64,000 bases of DNA, taken from assembly GCA_037355855.1 (NCBI GenBank), contig CM074762.1:2728001-2792000 (forward strand), given 5' to 3'. The notes beneath the pieces are model-generated. The model was not told the DNA's origin. It did no database searches and saw nothing but the letters and a program-made list of their open reading frames with translations. The position numbers and the translations under genes are program-made. This document shows positions 33,776 through 46,700 of this stretch, piece by piece; within the stretch, counting starts at the first letter, position 1, and every line of letters begins with the position of its first letter. Source of the DNA: Pseudo-nitzschia pungens. Its lineage: Eukaryota > Bacillariophyta > Bacillariophyceae > Bacillariales > Bacillariaceae.

Positions 33776-34506
33776 TCGGGTGGTGGTGGTTCCGGGGTGG
33801 AGGTGACGGTGAGCTAGCTCGGTTGCGGATGTCTCGTCTCGTCTCGTCTCGCGGATCGATTGTTTGTCCGGTAGTACCGTAGGGTAAGATTTTTCTCATT
33901 TTCGGTTTCACATCTTGGCTTGCTCAGCGGTTTTGCCGGGTTTCTTCGAAACGACGACAAAGTCGTTCTAAGATTACCCGTAACTTACCGGTAAGTTACC
34001 GTATGTACGGGTAAGAAGAATACGAGTGCGATGATGCGGATGATACCGAAAAACGTACCGGTACACGTCATCTCTCTCATTTTTGTTTGATTCGTGGATG
34101 AACAATCCCGAGATTCTTCGAAGCTCTGTTAGTCCCTCCAAACCCATCCACACATTATTTTTTTTCGTTCGATCGATGTCAATTTCAAAAAATGCCAAGC
34201 ACTAAGCACAGTAATTGTCGTCGCGCAACACAGAACAAGTCTGTCACGTATCACCCGTACGATGTGCACGTAAGATCAAGTACGAGCTAATACTCGTGCA
34301 CTGGCTCGCGTAAGTTCATCCATCGGAACAAGACTGTGCACTCGAACAATAGGAACTCGTGCCGACAGATGTGGTCACAAACCAACAAAATCCTACAATA
34401 CGAAGTATAATACAATATACACTACACTACACGATACTACGAGTTCCAACATCAACATCATCATCGTTGTTGACGCAATCAATCAATTCATTAATTCATC
34501 GCAATC
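33776..34506. other. Divergent promoter region PhyH-like / Fes1
   Basis: Has a GTCTC pentanucleotide run (33831-33851), a compact palindrome-rich block cttaccggtaagttaccg near 33985, and AT-rich sequence with many TAC/GTA words up to the Fes1 start. No gene seen. Confidence 0.55.
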
Positions 34507-35766
34507 ATGCCGGCAGCGGGTAGCAGCAATGGAGGTGGCGAGCAGTGGGCCTGGCTGGGCCTCCTCAAGTGGACGCTCGCCCACACCGATGGCACCCGAC
34601 CATCCAGCGAGAGTCCCACCATGATGTCGGACGAGGACAGGGCCTTTCTGGAAAAGGTAATGGCGGAGGGCATCATCGACGAGTCGGAGCGCATGAAATT
34701 CATCCTCGGGGAATTCTCAAAGGCCATGGATTACTACAAGAGCCAGAGCCAGGAGGGAGCTTCCATCAATGAAGAAGAAGAAGAAAAGGCGGAAGAAAAG
34801 GCGGAAGAACCCCCCCTTCCGCCCAACGAAGAAGATCTGGAAGACCTGCTGCAAGAACTCCGGGACATTGTCGAACAGGTGGATTACGCGCGTGGATTCG
34901 TCAACATGAAGGGGTGCCAATACCTGCTGGGGGCGATCAGCGCAATGACAACCACATCATCAACAACATCATCATCAACAACAACAACCACAACAACGTC
35001 GCCCGCGCCGGTCGTTCCGAGCGTGATTCGAAACATGTGCCTGGGAATCCTGTCGACCCTGGCGCAGAACAACCCGCCGGTGCAAAAGGAGCTGGTGGAA
35101 CTCGGGGCCATCAAGACCCTGAGCGAGATCTTCGCGCTCGAAACGCCGGCGACCCCGCTCTCCACAAAGACCAGGATCATGCAGGCGCTGAGCGCCATCG
35201 TTCGGTGCTACGATCTGACGGAGGCCGTCTTCGAGCGGCTGCCGCAGGCTCCCGGGCTGATGGCGGAGGGACTGAGCACCGACCCGGCGGTCTCGAACCC
35301 CTCCCTCCGGACCAAGACGCTCTTTTTTCTGAGGGCCTTTCTCACCTCGGACAATGCCACGCCCGCCCGGGCCCACAGATTTCGCCACGCGATCGCCGCG
35401 ATCGCCGACACGGACTCTCTGTACCTCAACGAAACGGCGAGCGCGGGTGACGGCGAAGGCGACGGAGGATCCGACTGCGCGGCGATCCAGCTCCGGGAAT
35501 CCGCCGTCTCTTTGCTGCAGCAATTGCTGGACCGCCGATTGGGCGCGGCGCTCCTGCTGGAGCGAAAGCGGCACCTGGCGTCGCGGGGCGTCCAGAGGAT
35601 ACAGCGCCTGCGAGCGCTGGAGGGGGACGAGGCCGACGCGACGAGGGTGGAACTCCAGCACTGGGAAAGCTTTCTGCGATCGCTCGCGCGCGCGAAACCG
35701 GAGGAGGAACCCGTCGGCGAAAGCGGCGGCGACGACGACGAGGCATCCCCAAAATTGTTGCTCTAG
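34507..35766 (+). CDS. Hsp70 nucleotide exchange factor, Fes1/HSPBP1 type
   Basis: Intronless, 419 residues. The N-terminus WLGLLKWTLAHTDGT is the diagnostic Fes1/HSPBP1 opening; MMSDEDRAFLEKVM and later EDLEDLLQELRDIVEQVDYARGF lead into armadillo repeats (MKGCQYLLGAI, LSTLAQNNPPVQKEL, SLRTKTLFFLRAFL). These proteins open the nucleotide-binding domain of cytosolic Hsp70 to release ADP. An acidic Glu/Lys run (about residues 90-110) and a Thr/Ser run (about 143-160) interrupt the domain as species-specific insertions. The coding sequence is GC-rich except for those runs. Confidence 0.88.
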   Translation: MPAAGSSNGGGEQWAWLGLLKWTLAHTDGTRPSSESPTMMSDEDRAFLEKVMAEGIIDESERMKFILGEFSKAMDYYKSQSQEGASINEEEEEKAEEKAEEPPLPPNEEDLEDLLQELRDIVEQVDYARGFVNMKGCQYLLGAISAMTTTSSTTSSSTTTTTTTSPAPVVPSVIRNMCLGILSTLAQNNPPVQKELVELGAIKTLSEIFALETPATPLSTKTRIMQALSAIVRCYDLTEAVFERLPQAPGLMAEGLSTDPAVSNPSLRTKTLFFLRAFLTSDNATPARAHRFRHAIAAIADTDSLYLNETASAGDGEGDGGSDCAAIQLRESAVSLLQQLLDRRLGAALLLERKRHLASRGVQRIQRLRALEGDEADATRVELQHWESFLRSLARAKPEEEPVGESGGDDDEASPKLLL

Positions 35767-36020
35767 CACGGAATTCTAGTATTGTGATTATTACGAAGTA
35801 TTTTTTTAGTAATATCAGCAAAGATAAAACATTTATTCTATAAATACAATCTACTACTACTAATAATCAATAGAAGATCCGTGATGAAAACAGATACACG
35901 TAGTAGTGTAGCAGGAATGATTGCGGAACAGTTTACGGAATATTGTTTTTGCTCCGCGTGTTGGAAGCGAAGCGCGGCGCGGCTTTGGCGCTCGAACTCG
36001 TTTCGTCCCCGCATTTTGTC

Positions 36021-36529
36021 CTACAATCGATAGAGAACGTCCTCTCTCTGGTTTCCCAGCAGGCATTTGAGCAAGGGATACCTGCCGGAGGCTTCGGCGG
36101 ATTGTATGTCCCAGTCCAAGCTCGCGATCAGGGCCCGGTGGGCGTCGGAAAATGCCCTCTGGACCTGATTGATGCGAAAGGCGTTTCTCCCGACATTGTT
36201 CGTCGCGGACAACGGATCTTCCACGAACAAGGGGTCGAAGGTGGAGGGACGCTCGAAACCGGAAAAATTGTTGTGGTAGTTGTTGCTGTTGCTGTTGTTG
36301 CTGTTGTTGTTGGTGGTGGTAGTGGCGGAAGGATAGGAAGCCGTGATGCGGGAGGCGTACCGGTGATTGACTTTCGCGACGGAACCACCCGTCCCGGTCG
36401 GGGTCGCAAACAGGGGTCGGCCCCGGCGCCGGGTGTCGTCGACGCTACCGGCATCGCTGAAACTGTTTCGGCGGCGGAAATCGTTGGAATTGTTGGTCGG
36501 ATTGTTGCTGTTGCTGTTGTTGCTGTTGC

Positions 36530-36563
<34 letters not shown>

Positions 36564-39500
36564 GCTGTTGCTGTTGTTGATGTTGCTGTTCTGGGGCAGA
36601 TCGTTGATGACAACGCGCTGCTTGTGCGGCGGACGGTTTCCGTTCCAGAACGGCTGGGCGGTCGGTTCGTATCCGGCCGCAGCGGTGTGGCTGTTCGCTC
36701 TCGCAAAGTACTGGCGACCGCCGACACTGATGCCGATGGCTCGGGGGTCGAAGTGGTTCCCGTAAAAGTCCAAAAACCCCATCAATAGGGAACCGCAGTC
36801 GCTGTTCGACGGAGGTTGTTCCTGCAGATAGCGCGCGAGCATCAGGAAAAGGCAGTAGGAAGAGAGGCCCCCCGTGTACGTAGTCAGCAAACCCCGGTGC
36901 AGCAAAAACTGTTTCAGCACCAACATGAGAGGACGGATCAACGGCAGCTCCTCCAGCGTCTGGGCTACGATTCGATTGGCTTCCTGCCCGTGGTGCTCCG
37001 GACCGTCGAAACTTATATCGAGGTGAATCATCCTCGCCCGCGTATCCTTGGTCGAGACCTTGATGACCGGTATAGCTGTGTGCTCGATCACTTTCATCGA
37101 TCTCGGATCGATCCAGGATTCACCCTTGAGCTCACGTGCCAACAGTTTCTGCGACGTTTCGTTGAAGGCATTTCGGCCCTCCAGCACACCCGGAGCGAGT
37201 GCCAAATCCTTCTTGTGCACCGCGGGCAAGCACACAACCAAATCCAGGTCACTAGTGGGCAGACACAATCCAGAGATGTAGCTGCCGTAGAGTTTCACTT
37301 GCGCACGCGGCCAGACGTTCTTGACCAGGCGCGAGAATCCTTGAGGGAAAAAGATGATTGCCATGTGTAAGCGTCACACGGGCAACAAAGAAAGAAAAAA
37401 AAGTCAAATCCATTAGCACGAACCCTTCGAATTACTTACTCTGTACGGCAAGCTTTCGCCTCCCATCAAGATTTTTCATTTTCGTTTTCGTTTCGTGTAA
37501 GAACTGCAAAATATCCTTTGTCAGTCGAGATTGGAGGCCGGGACAGTGAAAAGAATCATACACAGGCATTGATCCCGGCACCTGTCCTGCTGAGAGAGGC
37601 ACTTTGATGCTAGTAAAGTCAACCGAAACATCAGACTCGGCAACAGTCTGACTTGCAATAGTCTGACTTGATGCCATGCGTTGTAAAGGATCCACCCGAG
37701 TTTCCCGTGTTCTTGACACCGTGTCGTGAATATCGTCCTCACTAATTAAGGATTCGTGATCCCCATAACGATGAAATCCAGCATCACTCATGGGCCCGGG
37801 ACGAGCGCCATTGATGGCTCCGTGAAAAGAATGATGTGCGGAATTGGGTCCGAAAGATTCATGCCCATACATTTTGGCATAACCAAATGATGAATCCTGG
37901 TAGTTAACTGGCGCTGCTGAAGCGGCCTGTTGCGTTGCCAGCATAACTTTTAGTGTAGCAACTTCGGCTCCAAGAGTTAAACACATATCTCGAAAGAAAT
38001 TCCGTTGCTCTTGAACATCGCCAAGTTCCTCAGCTTCACCCCGATGCGAGATACCTGATATGATGGTTGTCGTTTCGTCTCTTGTCAATGATTGGTTTTC
38101 TACTTCTTTGTACCATTCTTGGTGTTCTCCGTGGTGTGCATCTACCGCGATCTCACTTTGGGCGCAAGAGTCTTTTTGCCGGTCTCGTTTTTGCCTTGCC
38201 GAATCAATAAAATGCATTCTGTGATCGAGACTTCCTGTATCATCACTGCCCGAATTGACGGGTTTGGTAAGGGTCTTGAACGCGGATGATTTGTAGGTCG
38301 GCACCTCAAATCCCCTCTGACATTTGATTCGATCTCTCCAATCATTCCTTATGTTGTGGTCGTCGCGAAACGACTCTATTCGCAGGTCTTCCCTCGACCA
38401 GCTACCAACTAGCCCCTTTGGGGCGCTCGGTGATGTTGGGGGGAGGCTGCCAGGTCCCGACATCGGCTTCGTAGTTTCGAAATCAAGAGAAGGAAAGCGC
38501 TTTATTGAAAATGATGGGTCGTCTTTCATTTTCTTGAGATCGCCAAGAGATACTAATATTGGCGACAGTGTCGGTGGAGGGGTGATTGGCGCTTGAAGGG
38601 TCTGAGAGCGACAATCGGAGGTGGTACCGGATGAGTTGTCCCCGTCGTTTGATATCGCAACCCCAGTTACTTCGTTGCATACTTCTTTGACATCAAGGCT
38701 CGTATCTTTGACATCCGATTCCGTATTGACACTATTGCAGTCATCATCCCCCTTTGTGTTTGATTGCATTGAACAGCTATCGTCTGTTTCTCCTATTCCA
38801 CTCATATCTGTGGGCACGAGACTATCCTCTTCCACGATGTTTTCTGGAACAAAAATCTCCTCTTCTGTTCCTGCAACATACGTCGTGTCCTTATAGGTCG
38901 ATGAAGCGATCGAAGCAGCTGTTGACGCAGCCATGAGTCTCTCTTCGTCATCGGCATCTTCTTTATCGTCCACCTTCTCATTTTGCGACTGGAAAAAATT
39001 ACTCAAAATACTACGGTCTCGTGATTGATAGCGGTTTACAAACGGCCAATGATCCATCTCTTCCCCAACATAGTCTAGGCTCTGTAGCCCAAAGTCACCG
39101 TCCCTCAGGAAAGGACTGTAGAGATTCGACGAGAAGGCGTCGTTTTGTCTGATGTAGAAGGAAAGGGCATTGACATCACTATGATTCGGCAGATCTCGAT
39201 CTAGACTTCGACATGTCTGCAACGCACCAGAAGGGCTATTTTTTGACACATGGTCACCTAATGGAGTTTCCCGATTAATGTCAGTAGCGAAGGTTCCATT
39301 ATCAACATCGGTGGTTTTCTTCGGTAAAAGTATATTTGGAAAATGTAGCTGATTTCCTGTGTTCTCGGCGTTGTCAACATCGGAGTTTTCGGGTTCGGGT
39401 ACTGCTGTCAGTCCAACCTGTTCGAAAACCCTTTCTGTAACTTCTTCCAAAACACTAAGGGCGAAAATAATGTTTCTATTCCTTTCATGTGCCGGTGTCG

Positions 39501-41127
39501 AATTTGTGGGAAAGTCAAGACGAGGACTGGGTGAAGTAGTATTGATCTCGTCGTCGCCTCCCACGGAAGACAAATCACTCGCGCTGGTAATTAAATTGTG
39601 TCCCTTGTCTATTCTATCTCGCAACAACGGGTTGCCCGGGTTGGTGTCGCTGATTCTGCCATTTTGAGCCCCTTGTCTTTTCTTCTTTTTTTTGCGCTTC
39701 GTTTTGTTTCGTTTCTTCGTGCTCGGGAGGGTGTCCGCAACATCCTGTTGACGACCTTTTTTGTGTTCTGATTCGACCTCTTCAAAAATGGCCCGCTCCG
39801 TTTGCGCGACTAATTCCTCTTCTAACTGATCGATAACGAGGCACTTGAATCGATTGTGAAACGGACTGTCAATGTCAACTATTCGAATGAGAGACCATTC
39901 TCTCGCAGCATTCTTCCAGTTACCTTCGGCGCGTGGGTTTCGAATATTGATTTGCGACAAAAACGTATGACCATGCACCACACGATTGCTTTCGAGCATC
40001 GACCATAGAGTTCCGTCTCGCAAATAATTCAAACGAGAGCTTTTTTGCTCCTCTTTCATAATCATCTTGAGAGTACGCCGAATTGCCTTCACCAATGCAT
40101 CTCTGAGTATAGTTTCCTCGTACCCATACCAATTGCCTCCTAAACGTATGATTCGACCAGGATTCACTGTTGCCTGCTGCTGTCGGCGCCGACGATTATT
40201 GGACTGGTTCTTTTGATAAGCATCCCACAGGGCTATTCGAAAGCGACTCGCCAGATACATGCCAAGCGAGAACCATCGCTCGGTAGGTCGAAGCCAAGGT
40301 GCGCAGTACGGTATATCGACGTCGGACAGTGTTGGTGATCTTTTCGAATCAAACGATTTTGCATGCTGGTGAAAAAGCTGTCCACGCGATGCTATCAGTA
40401 GCAGTTTGACTATGGAAGCAGCTGTAGGACCCTTGCCACGGTCTCTGCTTCTACCGGAAGTGTGTTCGTCTGCCTCATCCCGTTCTCCGGAGCTGACAAA
40501 GCATGCAGTTGCATGGTACTTTCCGTCGATCCGACGTCGCCCTAAACGCGTCCCTTTTATGAGACTAAAATCTGCATCATTTTGTTCTCGGGTGCAACCC
40601 AAGCTGTAAATATCACCCCATGGTGCAACCTTTTTTCGTGCAAATACATCGAAACGACGAGTATCAGTACCGGCACCACCATTTGAATTGTTGTGTTTCG
40701 TGCGGCTGCGATTCCGCAGACGACCACGAATTGCCCGTCCACTACCATAAAGCTGCTCTTCTTTCTCCGACCACTGAAACAATCGCGGCTTTGTCCATCG
40801 CAAATGCTCTTCTTCCTTGTAGAAAAAATCAAGTCTCGCACCCTTTTGGCTCCTCGATTCGTATCCTGTCGCTAGTGGATGGACTGGTGTTGGGGGAGGA
40901 GGTTGGAGTCGAATCATTGATAGCAAGAGTTCGTACTCGTGACTCTCTACTTGCGTGCTAGTCGAAGAAACGGACCTTAGCGTGGCTGTCGAACCTTTTG
41001 AGATGTTCGTGTTTGGCTTAAAAGTGAAGGCCATGGCATCCAATAATTCTTCTCGATCGAGAGACATCACCCAGTCCCTGAAGCCCGCATAGCCTCCTCC
41101 TTCCACCCTTCCATTGTCCAATTTCAT
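36021..41127 (-). CDS. Non-canonical poly(A) polymerase, TENT4/TRF4 type, giant N-terminus
   Basis: Two exons: 41127-37440 and 37339-36021, with a 100-nt intron (GTAAGT donor, CCCTCAAG acceptor). The phase fits (A + GA = Arg), giving 1668 residues. The C-terminal 440 residues hold the catalytic core: LYGSYISGLCLPTSDLDLVV with the GS and two Asp, a third Asp in MIHLDISF, and the PAP-associated domain YTGGLSSYCLFLML and LLMGFLDFYG. A Ser/Asn-Asn run from GTT/GCT triplets (36488-36592) interrupts it. The first 1200 residues are mostly Ser/Asp-rich disorder, except about residues 240-500, which look folded (WLRPTERWFSLGMYLASRFRIALWDA, TLWSMLESNRVVHGHTFLSQ) and are not recognised. TRF4-type enzymes add short tails to nuclear RNAs for exosome decay; a nuclear role is inferred. 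Confidence 0.85.
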
Positions 41128-42240
41128 CGCGACCTTTCCAAAATGAAACTAGAAGCTTTGGGAATGATGAAACAATCGCGATGGCGGAACGATCCCCGAG
41201 GGCCAAATGAAATGCGAGAGAAAAGAGAGTTGCCTGTCGATTTTTTCGATGCTCTTGGTTGGTGACCATGTCATAACTCCTTCTGACTGTCACCACAGTA
41301 TGCAGTGTAATAGTTGTTGCGTCCCGAATCCCGATTCGACTCGATAGCTCTCTTCGTCTCTTTGCATCCTTTTCAAGTTATGAGAACTGGAGAGTATTCA
41401 ATGTGACACTCCTAACGCCGAACTTCATTGTGAAGCACCACACAAGTAAGGTCTTAATGATTAGAAGTATTTTTAGATTTCTTAGAAATAATAATTTTAA
41501 TTAAAAGATTCATTATGATAAAGGAATGAATGAAGCAATCCGCGTTTGCATCGTCATGTCCTACCGTAGCATCTTGTGTTAATTAAGGTAACTTACCGTA
41601 AGATTACCTAGTGCTACGGCTACAGAAATCGCTACCGGCAAGTGTACGAACTTCTTGAGACTACCGTATGTCAAAGTAAGTTAATACCGGTACGAGTAAG
41701 CCTTATTGTCTGGTTTAGAATGTAAGCCTTACGAAGTAAACCTTACCTGGTACCGTTAAGCCTTACTTGTAATTGTATCAATACGGGTACAACCATCGTG
41801 CGGTAAGGTTTAAGGCCTTCCGATGAAAAGGTGCAACAACGCCATAAAACCTTTAACCCTAATGAATTATTTTTCAACGGAGGTCAAAGGGGACGAGCGA
41901 TAATTCCCCCTCGGGACTAGATTGAAACCAAGAGCTGACTCACGGAAGATCTCCGCCATTTATTTTTCGACCAACTTGCACGAACTTCACAGGCCCAAGG
42001 ACATCGTACGGTAAACCTTACAAGTTTTCTATGGATACCAGTTGGTAAAGGGCGTTCCGATCTACCGGTAAGATTACCGAATGATTGATCACCCGTAGGA
42101 GATACGCAACGTAAAATTCACATCGAGATGAATCTCAATAGAGCGTCTTCAGCTTTCTCGTCTCAAAAGTTGTCGGTCGTTGTTGTCTCAATCATTTCTT
42201 TTCGGTATTGAAAGGAACCCGTCGCATCTAACGCCAAATC
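41128..42240. other. Divergent promoter region, dense in GTAA words
   Basis: 1.1 kb between TENT4 and the Acl4-like gene. From 41585 to 42080 about ten words of the GTAAGGTTTAC/GTAAACCTTAC/GGTAAGATTACC kind occur, one of the densest patches of the window. No gene seen. Confidence 0.6.
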
Positions 42241-43551
42241 ATGACAAGCAGGTTTCAAAACACCCGCCTCCGCAAGAGCACGAAGAAGGGCAAAAGCGCC
42301 AAGAAGAAAGCGCCTGAAGCCTCGTTGGATGATTTGCTGAAAGTGGCATCCACCGCTATGGAATCTTTGGATATCGAACGCGCATACGAAGCCTACTGCC
42401 AGGCATCAATTCAACTAAAGAACGGAAAAGTTCCAACCGATAGCGATAATGGAGGAGTAGGTGATCTGATCCACGTGCTGGAAAAGATGGGAGAGTTGCA
42501 AGTATCAATAGGTGATCAAGATCTCGCAAAAGAGCACTTTGTTCAAAGCCTGCGGCTTTTGGACGAGGGAAAAACTGAATCGACAATGAATATGAGCTAT
42601 TATGAAACGCATTCGAGTCTATGTTTTTACATCGGCCAATTGTCTCTGGAAAACGAAGCGCTCGAAGCGTATCAAAGTGGAATTCGTAGCTTAGAAAAGT
42701 CCATGGAACTCCTCGAAGGCGGTCAAGAGGACGTTGCTATGGAAGATGCGACAGATGGCGCCGACATAAATCAGGCAATGCTTTTGAAACAGAAGCTATC
42801 TGCCGCCTACTGCAACATCGCAGAACTTTATCTTACAGATTTATGCGAGGAAGAAACCGCCGAAAGCGATTGCGAACAATATCTCGAGAAAGCGCTTCAA
42901 CTCAAAGATACTGATGGAGAGCCTTTGGTCGATGCGTTGCAAACAGCAGCAAGCTTGCGTTTATCGCAGCAACAAAGACAAATGGAAGCAATTCCCTTTG
43001 TTCTTCGGGCGTACGAAAAGCAAAGGGTTGGGTCAGAGGCTCTGGCTACGCTGGTTGGGCTAGGAGACAATACGGTGAACGAAGAGAACGTCAAAGGGAA
43101 GGCTCAAGAGCTACTAGAAGTCGAAGCTGCCAACAACCTGCCAGAATTTGAATTTAGATGTCAGACAGCAAAGCTATTACTAGAATGTGCAGGATTGGTA
43201 GAAGGAGATGGTAGCAGATCCGACCAAGAAAAACAGTGCATTTCAGCTGCGATTTCAGTGTTGGGAAGTCTTTTAGCGCAAAATGATGAAGTAATTGAAA
43301 TTTGGTATCTCACAGGATGCGCATTTGCCGCAAAGCAACCACCAATGGTTGAAACCGCAAAATTTTACTTGGAACGCGCCAAAGAAATGTTGACAGATAT
43401 ACAGAAGGCATTGAAGGACGAATTACAATATTCAGATGAATCTGAAAGGCAAGATTTGGAGGATCAACTAGACATGAATGCGACACAAATGAATGATGTC
43501 CAAACGAAGTTGGACCAACTACCTGCAGTGGAAGACATGGAGGAAGATTGA
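42241..43551 (+). CDS. TPR protein, probable uL4 assembly chaperone (Acl4-like)
   Basis: Intronless, 436 residues. A basic N-terminus (KSTKKGKSAKKKA) is followed by helical tetratricopeptide-like repeats: LLKVASTAMESLDIERAYEAY, GELQVSIGDQDLAKEHFVQ, LKQKLSAAYCNIAELYLTDLC and, near the end, VIEIWYLTGCAF, then an acidic tail. The order of repeats and the WYLTG element resemble the fungal and plant Acl4 family, which caps newly made ribosomal protein uL4 and escorts it to the nucleolus. The assignment is by overall resemblance and could be another TPR chaperone. It converges on the GH94-like gene with a 217-bp gap. Confidence 0.72.
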   Translation: MTSRFQNTRLRKSTKKGKSAKKKAPEASLDDLLKVASTAMESLDIERAYEAYCQASIQLKNGKVPTDSDNGGVGDLIHVLEKMGELQVSIGDQDLAKEHFVQSLRLLDEGKTESTMNMSYYETHSSLCFYIGQLSLENEALEAYQSGIRSLEKSMELLEGGQEDVAMEDATDGADINQAMLLKQKLSAAYCNIAELYLTDLCEEETAESDCEQYLEKALQLKDTDGEPLVDALQTAASLRLSQQQRQMEAIPFVLRAYEKQRVGSEALATLVGLGDNTVNEENVKGKAQELLEVEAANNLPEFEFRCQTAKLLLECAGLVEGDGSRSDQEKQCISAAISVLGSLLAQNDEVIEIWYLTGCAFAAKQPPMVETAKFYLERAKEMLTDIQKALKDELQYSDESERQDLEDQLDMNATQMNDVQTKLDQLPAVEDMEED

Positions 43552-43768
43552 TGGACTGATGAAATAATAATAGATTATGAATCACCTTTCTGAATATTCA
43601 TTGATCATCAACTAGAGTTATGAATAGGTTTGCAAGATACAGATCTTGGTATGTGTCGAGGGTTATAGAAAATGTGCATTATTTTTTTGTCTAACCAGTG
43701 TGGAACCCAGAGGTTTTCAATAAACTGGTGGCATTTTTTTATTACGGATGAATATGAGGCATCACCGT

Positions 43769-46700
43769 TTAAAAGTAGGCATCGATCGATTCAACCTCCC
43801 TTGCGCGACGGATCTTGACAGCCAAGTCCTTTGGAACAGCTTCGTCATCGATTTCCTCCACCGAACCATCTTTCATGACAATGACGTACTTCGATGGTGG
43901 AATTCCGTAGATATTGCTACCATCTGGATTGTGGTAAGTTACAGGAATGGCTCCGAAGAGTTTGAACGACACAATAAATTGTCCATCGTCATCCTTAAGC
44001 GCCTTTTTGCCACCATCTTCGTCCACGAACAACCAAGATGGAATAGCAGGCTTCAGTTGGAATTCCAGTTCATCATCGTCGTTGAGGCTGAACATTTTTG
44101 GTCCGTAGAACATGAGCTGGTAAATGTCCATAAACTCAGCGGTAGAACCAGATAAGCGTGCCAAGAAACCCTTGCCATGGATGCTAGGATCCGGGAAGGC
44201 AGATGAGGCGATAAAAGAGGAGCACTCTGTAAGAGGACGACCGTAAACATCAGGGTCCATGAACGGAAGAATACCACCCCCCTTGTATTCGTCGAAGAAT
44301 TGGTCGTAAAGCTTTCCACGAAGAAGCTGTAGATAATACTTGTAGGACATGTGCATCCAAACCGATTGGTTCTCCAGCCATCCAGGAGCAAATGCGATTT
44401 GACGACCCATGTCATAAGATTGCCCGGTAAGACTGGCAGATAAATAGTACATTCCAAGTTCCTGATCACGCAATCCAGAAGTAAGAACCCGTTCGTAGAT
44501 ATCGGTCATTTTCTTCTTGTCGTCTTGGATTGTCTTCATGTAACGAACAGGTCCTTCCAAAAACATTGGGAAAACACCAACCTTCATGGCTTTTGCGTTG
44601 ACGAGAGGAAGTCCTACACTATTGTGTCCTCCAGTAGCCTCCCACTCCGTAATATCGTAAGAGAAGAAACAGGCAGGAACTCCGGAAGTTCCGTCATCTC
44701 CGAATCCTTTAGTTCCAAAATCGTGTGCACGGTCAATTCCAAGTTCGATCTCCTCGATCCAGCGCTTCACAAAAGAAGAAACCTCCTCTGCAGTGTAGGT
44801 GGTCGTGTCTCCGGAAAAGTAGTATTCAACAGATTCACGGTACTCTTCACGTGCAGTGGCAACTTCGTCCCAATAGGTGAAAAGAGGTTCAGGAACGTCG
44901 TGAGGAAGAGGGAATGTGTCCTTGTAGGGAGTAGCTTGTAATTTATCGAGAGCGGCTTCGACAGAAGTAATCATGAGTCCGAGCTCAGCAGGGACAACCA
45001 CTTCCCGGTCGTACTTGTCAACAACCTTCTTCACGTATTTCAAAAGAAGCAGAAGCTCGTACGTCTCTGGCATACCACTACCAACCATACCTGGAAGACC
45101 GTTCATACTGTCCAGCCAACCAGGGCGACCACCTTCATATTCAATACCCATACCCCAGGCATCACGCATGGCAAACTTGAGCGAACCAAGAAGGAAGAGC
45201 TTGGCAATGGGAGTACTCATGAAAGTTACACCGTCTTGGGTTCTCTGCCACGATGCTTCGATGCCCAGAAGACCAGTTTTCTTGCTGCGGAAATCCTCCT
45301 GTTCTTGAGCCTTGTCCATGTCATAATACGTGGCATCGAGCTGGAGAACGTGGAGTTTCGTTCCATCAAAGGTGTAGTCCAAAACATATTTTTTAGCTCG
45401 TGGACAAACAGTAGCCGTAGAAAAGAAATATCGCAACTTATTGTCATACATCAATGCTTCTTCGCCATCGGGATAGATGGACAAGTATGCTTCCACCAAA
45501 TCAATGTAATAATCCCAATGATCGGCCCAGTATCCTTGCCCAAACAAAGCCTTGGAATGATCTTCCGCCGCCGCCATAATTGTGTTGATAAACTTGGTAT
45601 CATCGTCAATACGATTAATTCCGAGTTGGTCGGATAGCTGGAAGAGTTGACCAGGGCGAAATTGACCTCCCTTCAAGACGTCTCCAAGGATTTTAGCACT
45701 GGCAGCATCGGCGGTGACCTCCTTTGCTATTTCATCCGCTTTATCTTTGTCACTAAAAATATAAACCTGAGCCTCTACAGTCAATGGTTCGTAACCATCG
45801 GCCTGAATAAATGAGAGAAATTCTTTGACATCAAACCCACCCAAACGAGGGAAAAATGTCACATCATTTCGCCTGTTTTGGGCAATGTCACGGTAGTTAC
45901 CAGGTCCCTGTGAAAAATAATCGGGCTCAATCGAGAAAGCATTGTAATCACGCTCCAAATCACCGTGAATACGAGAGAAGGAATGGTAAATCTTCACGCC
46001 GGGATCTTCGTCATAGTTCGTTTCGGCATCGACATTACCCATAATGGTAGGAATACCTCCACGAAGAGAGTTATCCAAGAACATTTGGCGGACAGTGGTA
46101 TCGAACAGAGGATTGGTGGTGTTTGTTTCGACTCCGATGGTCATCTCGTTGATCATGGCTCCAGCACGGGCAAATTTAGATGCGATGAAACCAGGTGCGG
46201 TGACAATTTCTGCGATTTCGGGTACTTGATCCAAGTGATCGGCACGACCGTAGACAGAAGCGATGGTAATTTCCTCACCGGGTTTGATAGTAATGGAACG
46301 AACGGCAGCAAACGAGGAAGAAGTCTTGGCGTCACCACTGCAATGCGGTTTTTGGAAAAAAATGAAAACAATGTTAGTACGACCGGTTCAAAATCGCGCC
46401 ATTTACACATCAGCACCATTGCATTCCATCCCTTTGTGAAACCATATCAAAACCGACTGCCTCCACTTACTATTGTTTACCGTCCAAAATATCACCGACC
46501 GAGCTAGCTTCAAGACCGCGAGGGATGTCCATGCTAGTGGATTTTCCAAACACTTTGTCCTTGTCATAGACGATAGGCAACAAAGTGGCCTGTTTGTCGG
46601 ATGTTTCGAGAAACGAAAGGCAATAGTTACCCTTTTCTTCAATGGTAACCTTGGCAGAATCACTGGGCTCGGTCGACATTTTGTAAAAAGGCATATTCAG

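Noticed and set aside
32786..33817. 343-codon plus-strand frame across the PhyH-like gene
   Set aside because: Antisense of exon 1; the minus strand has clear PhyH motifs and correct splice phases.
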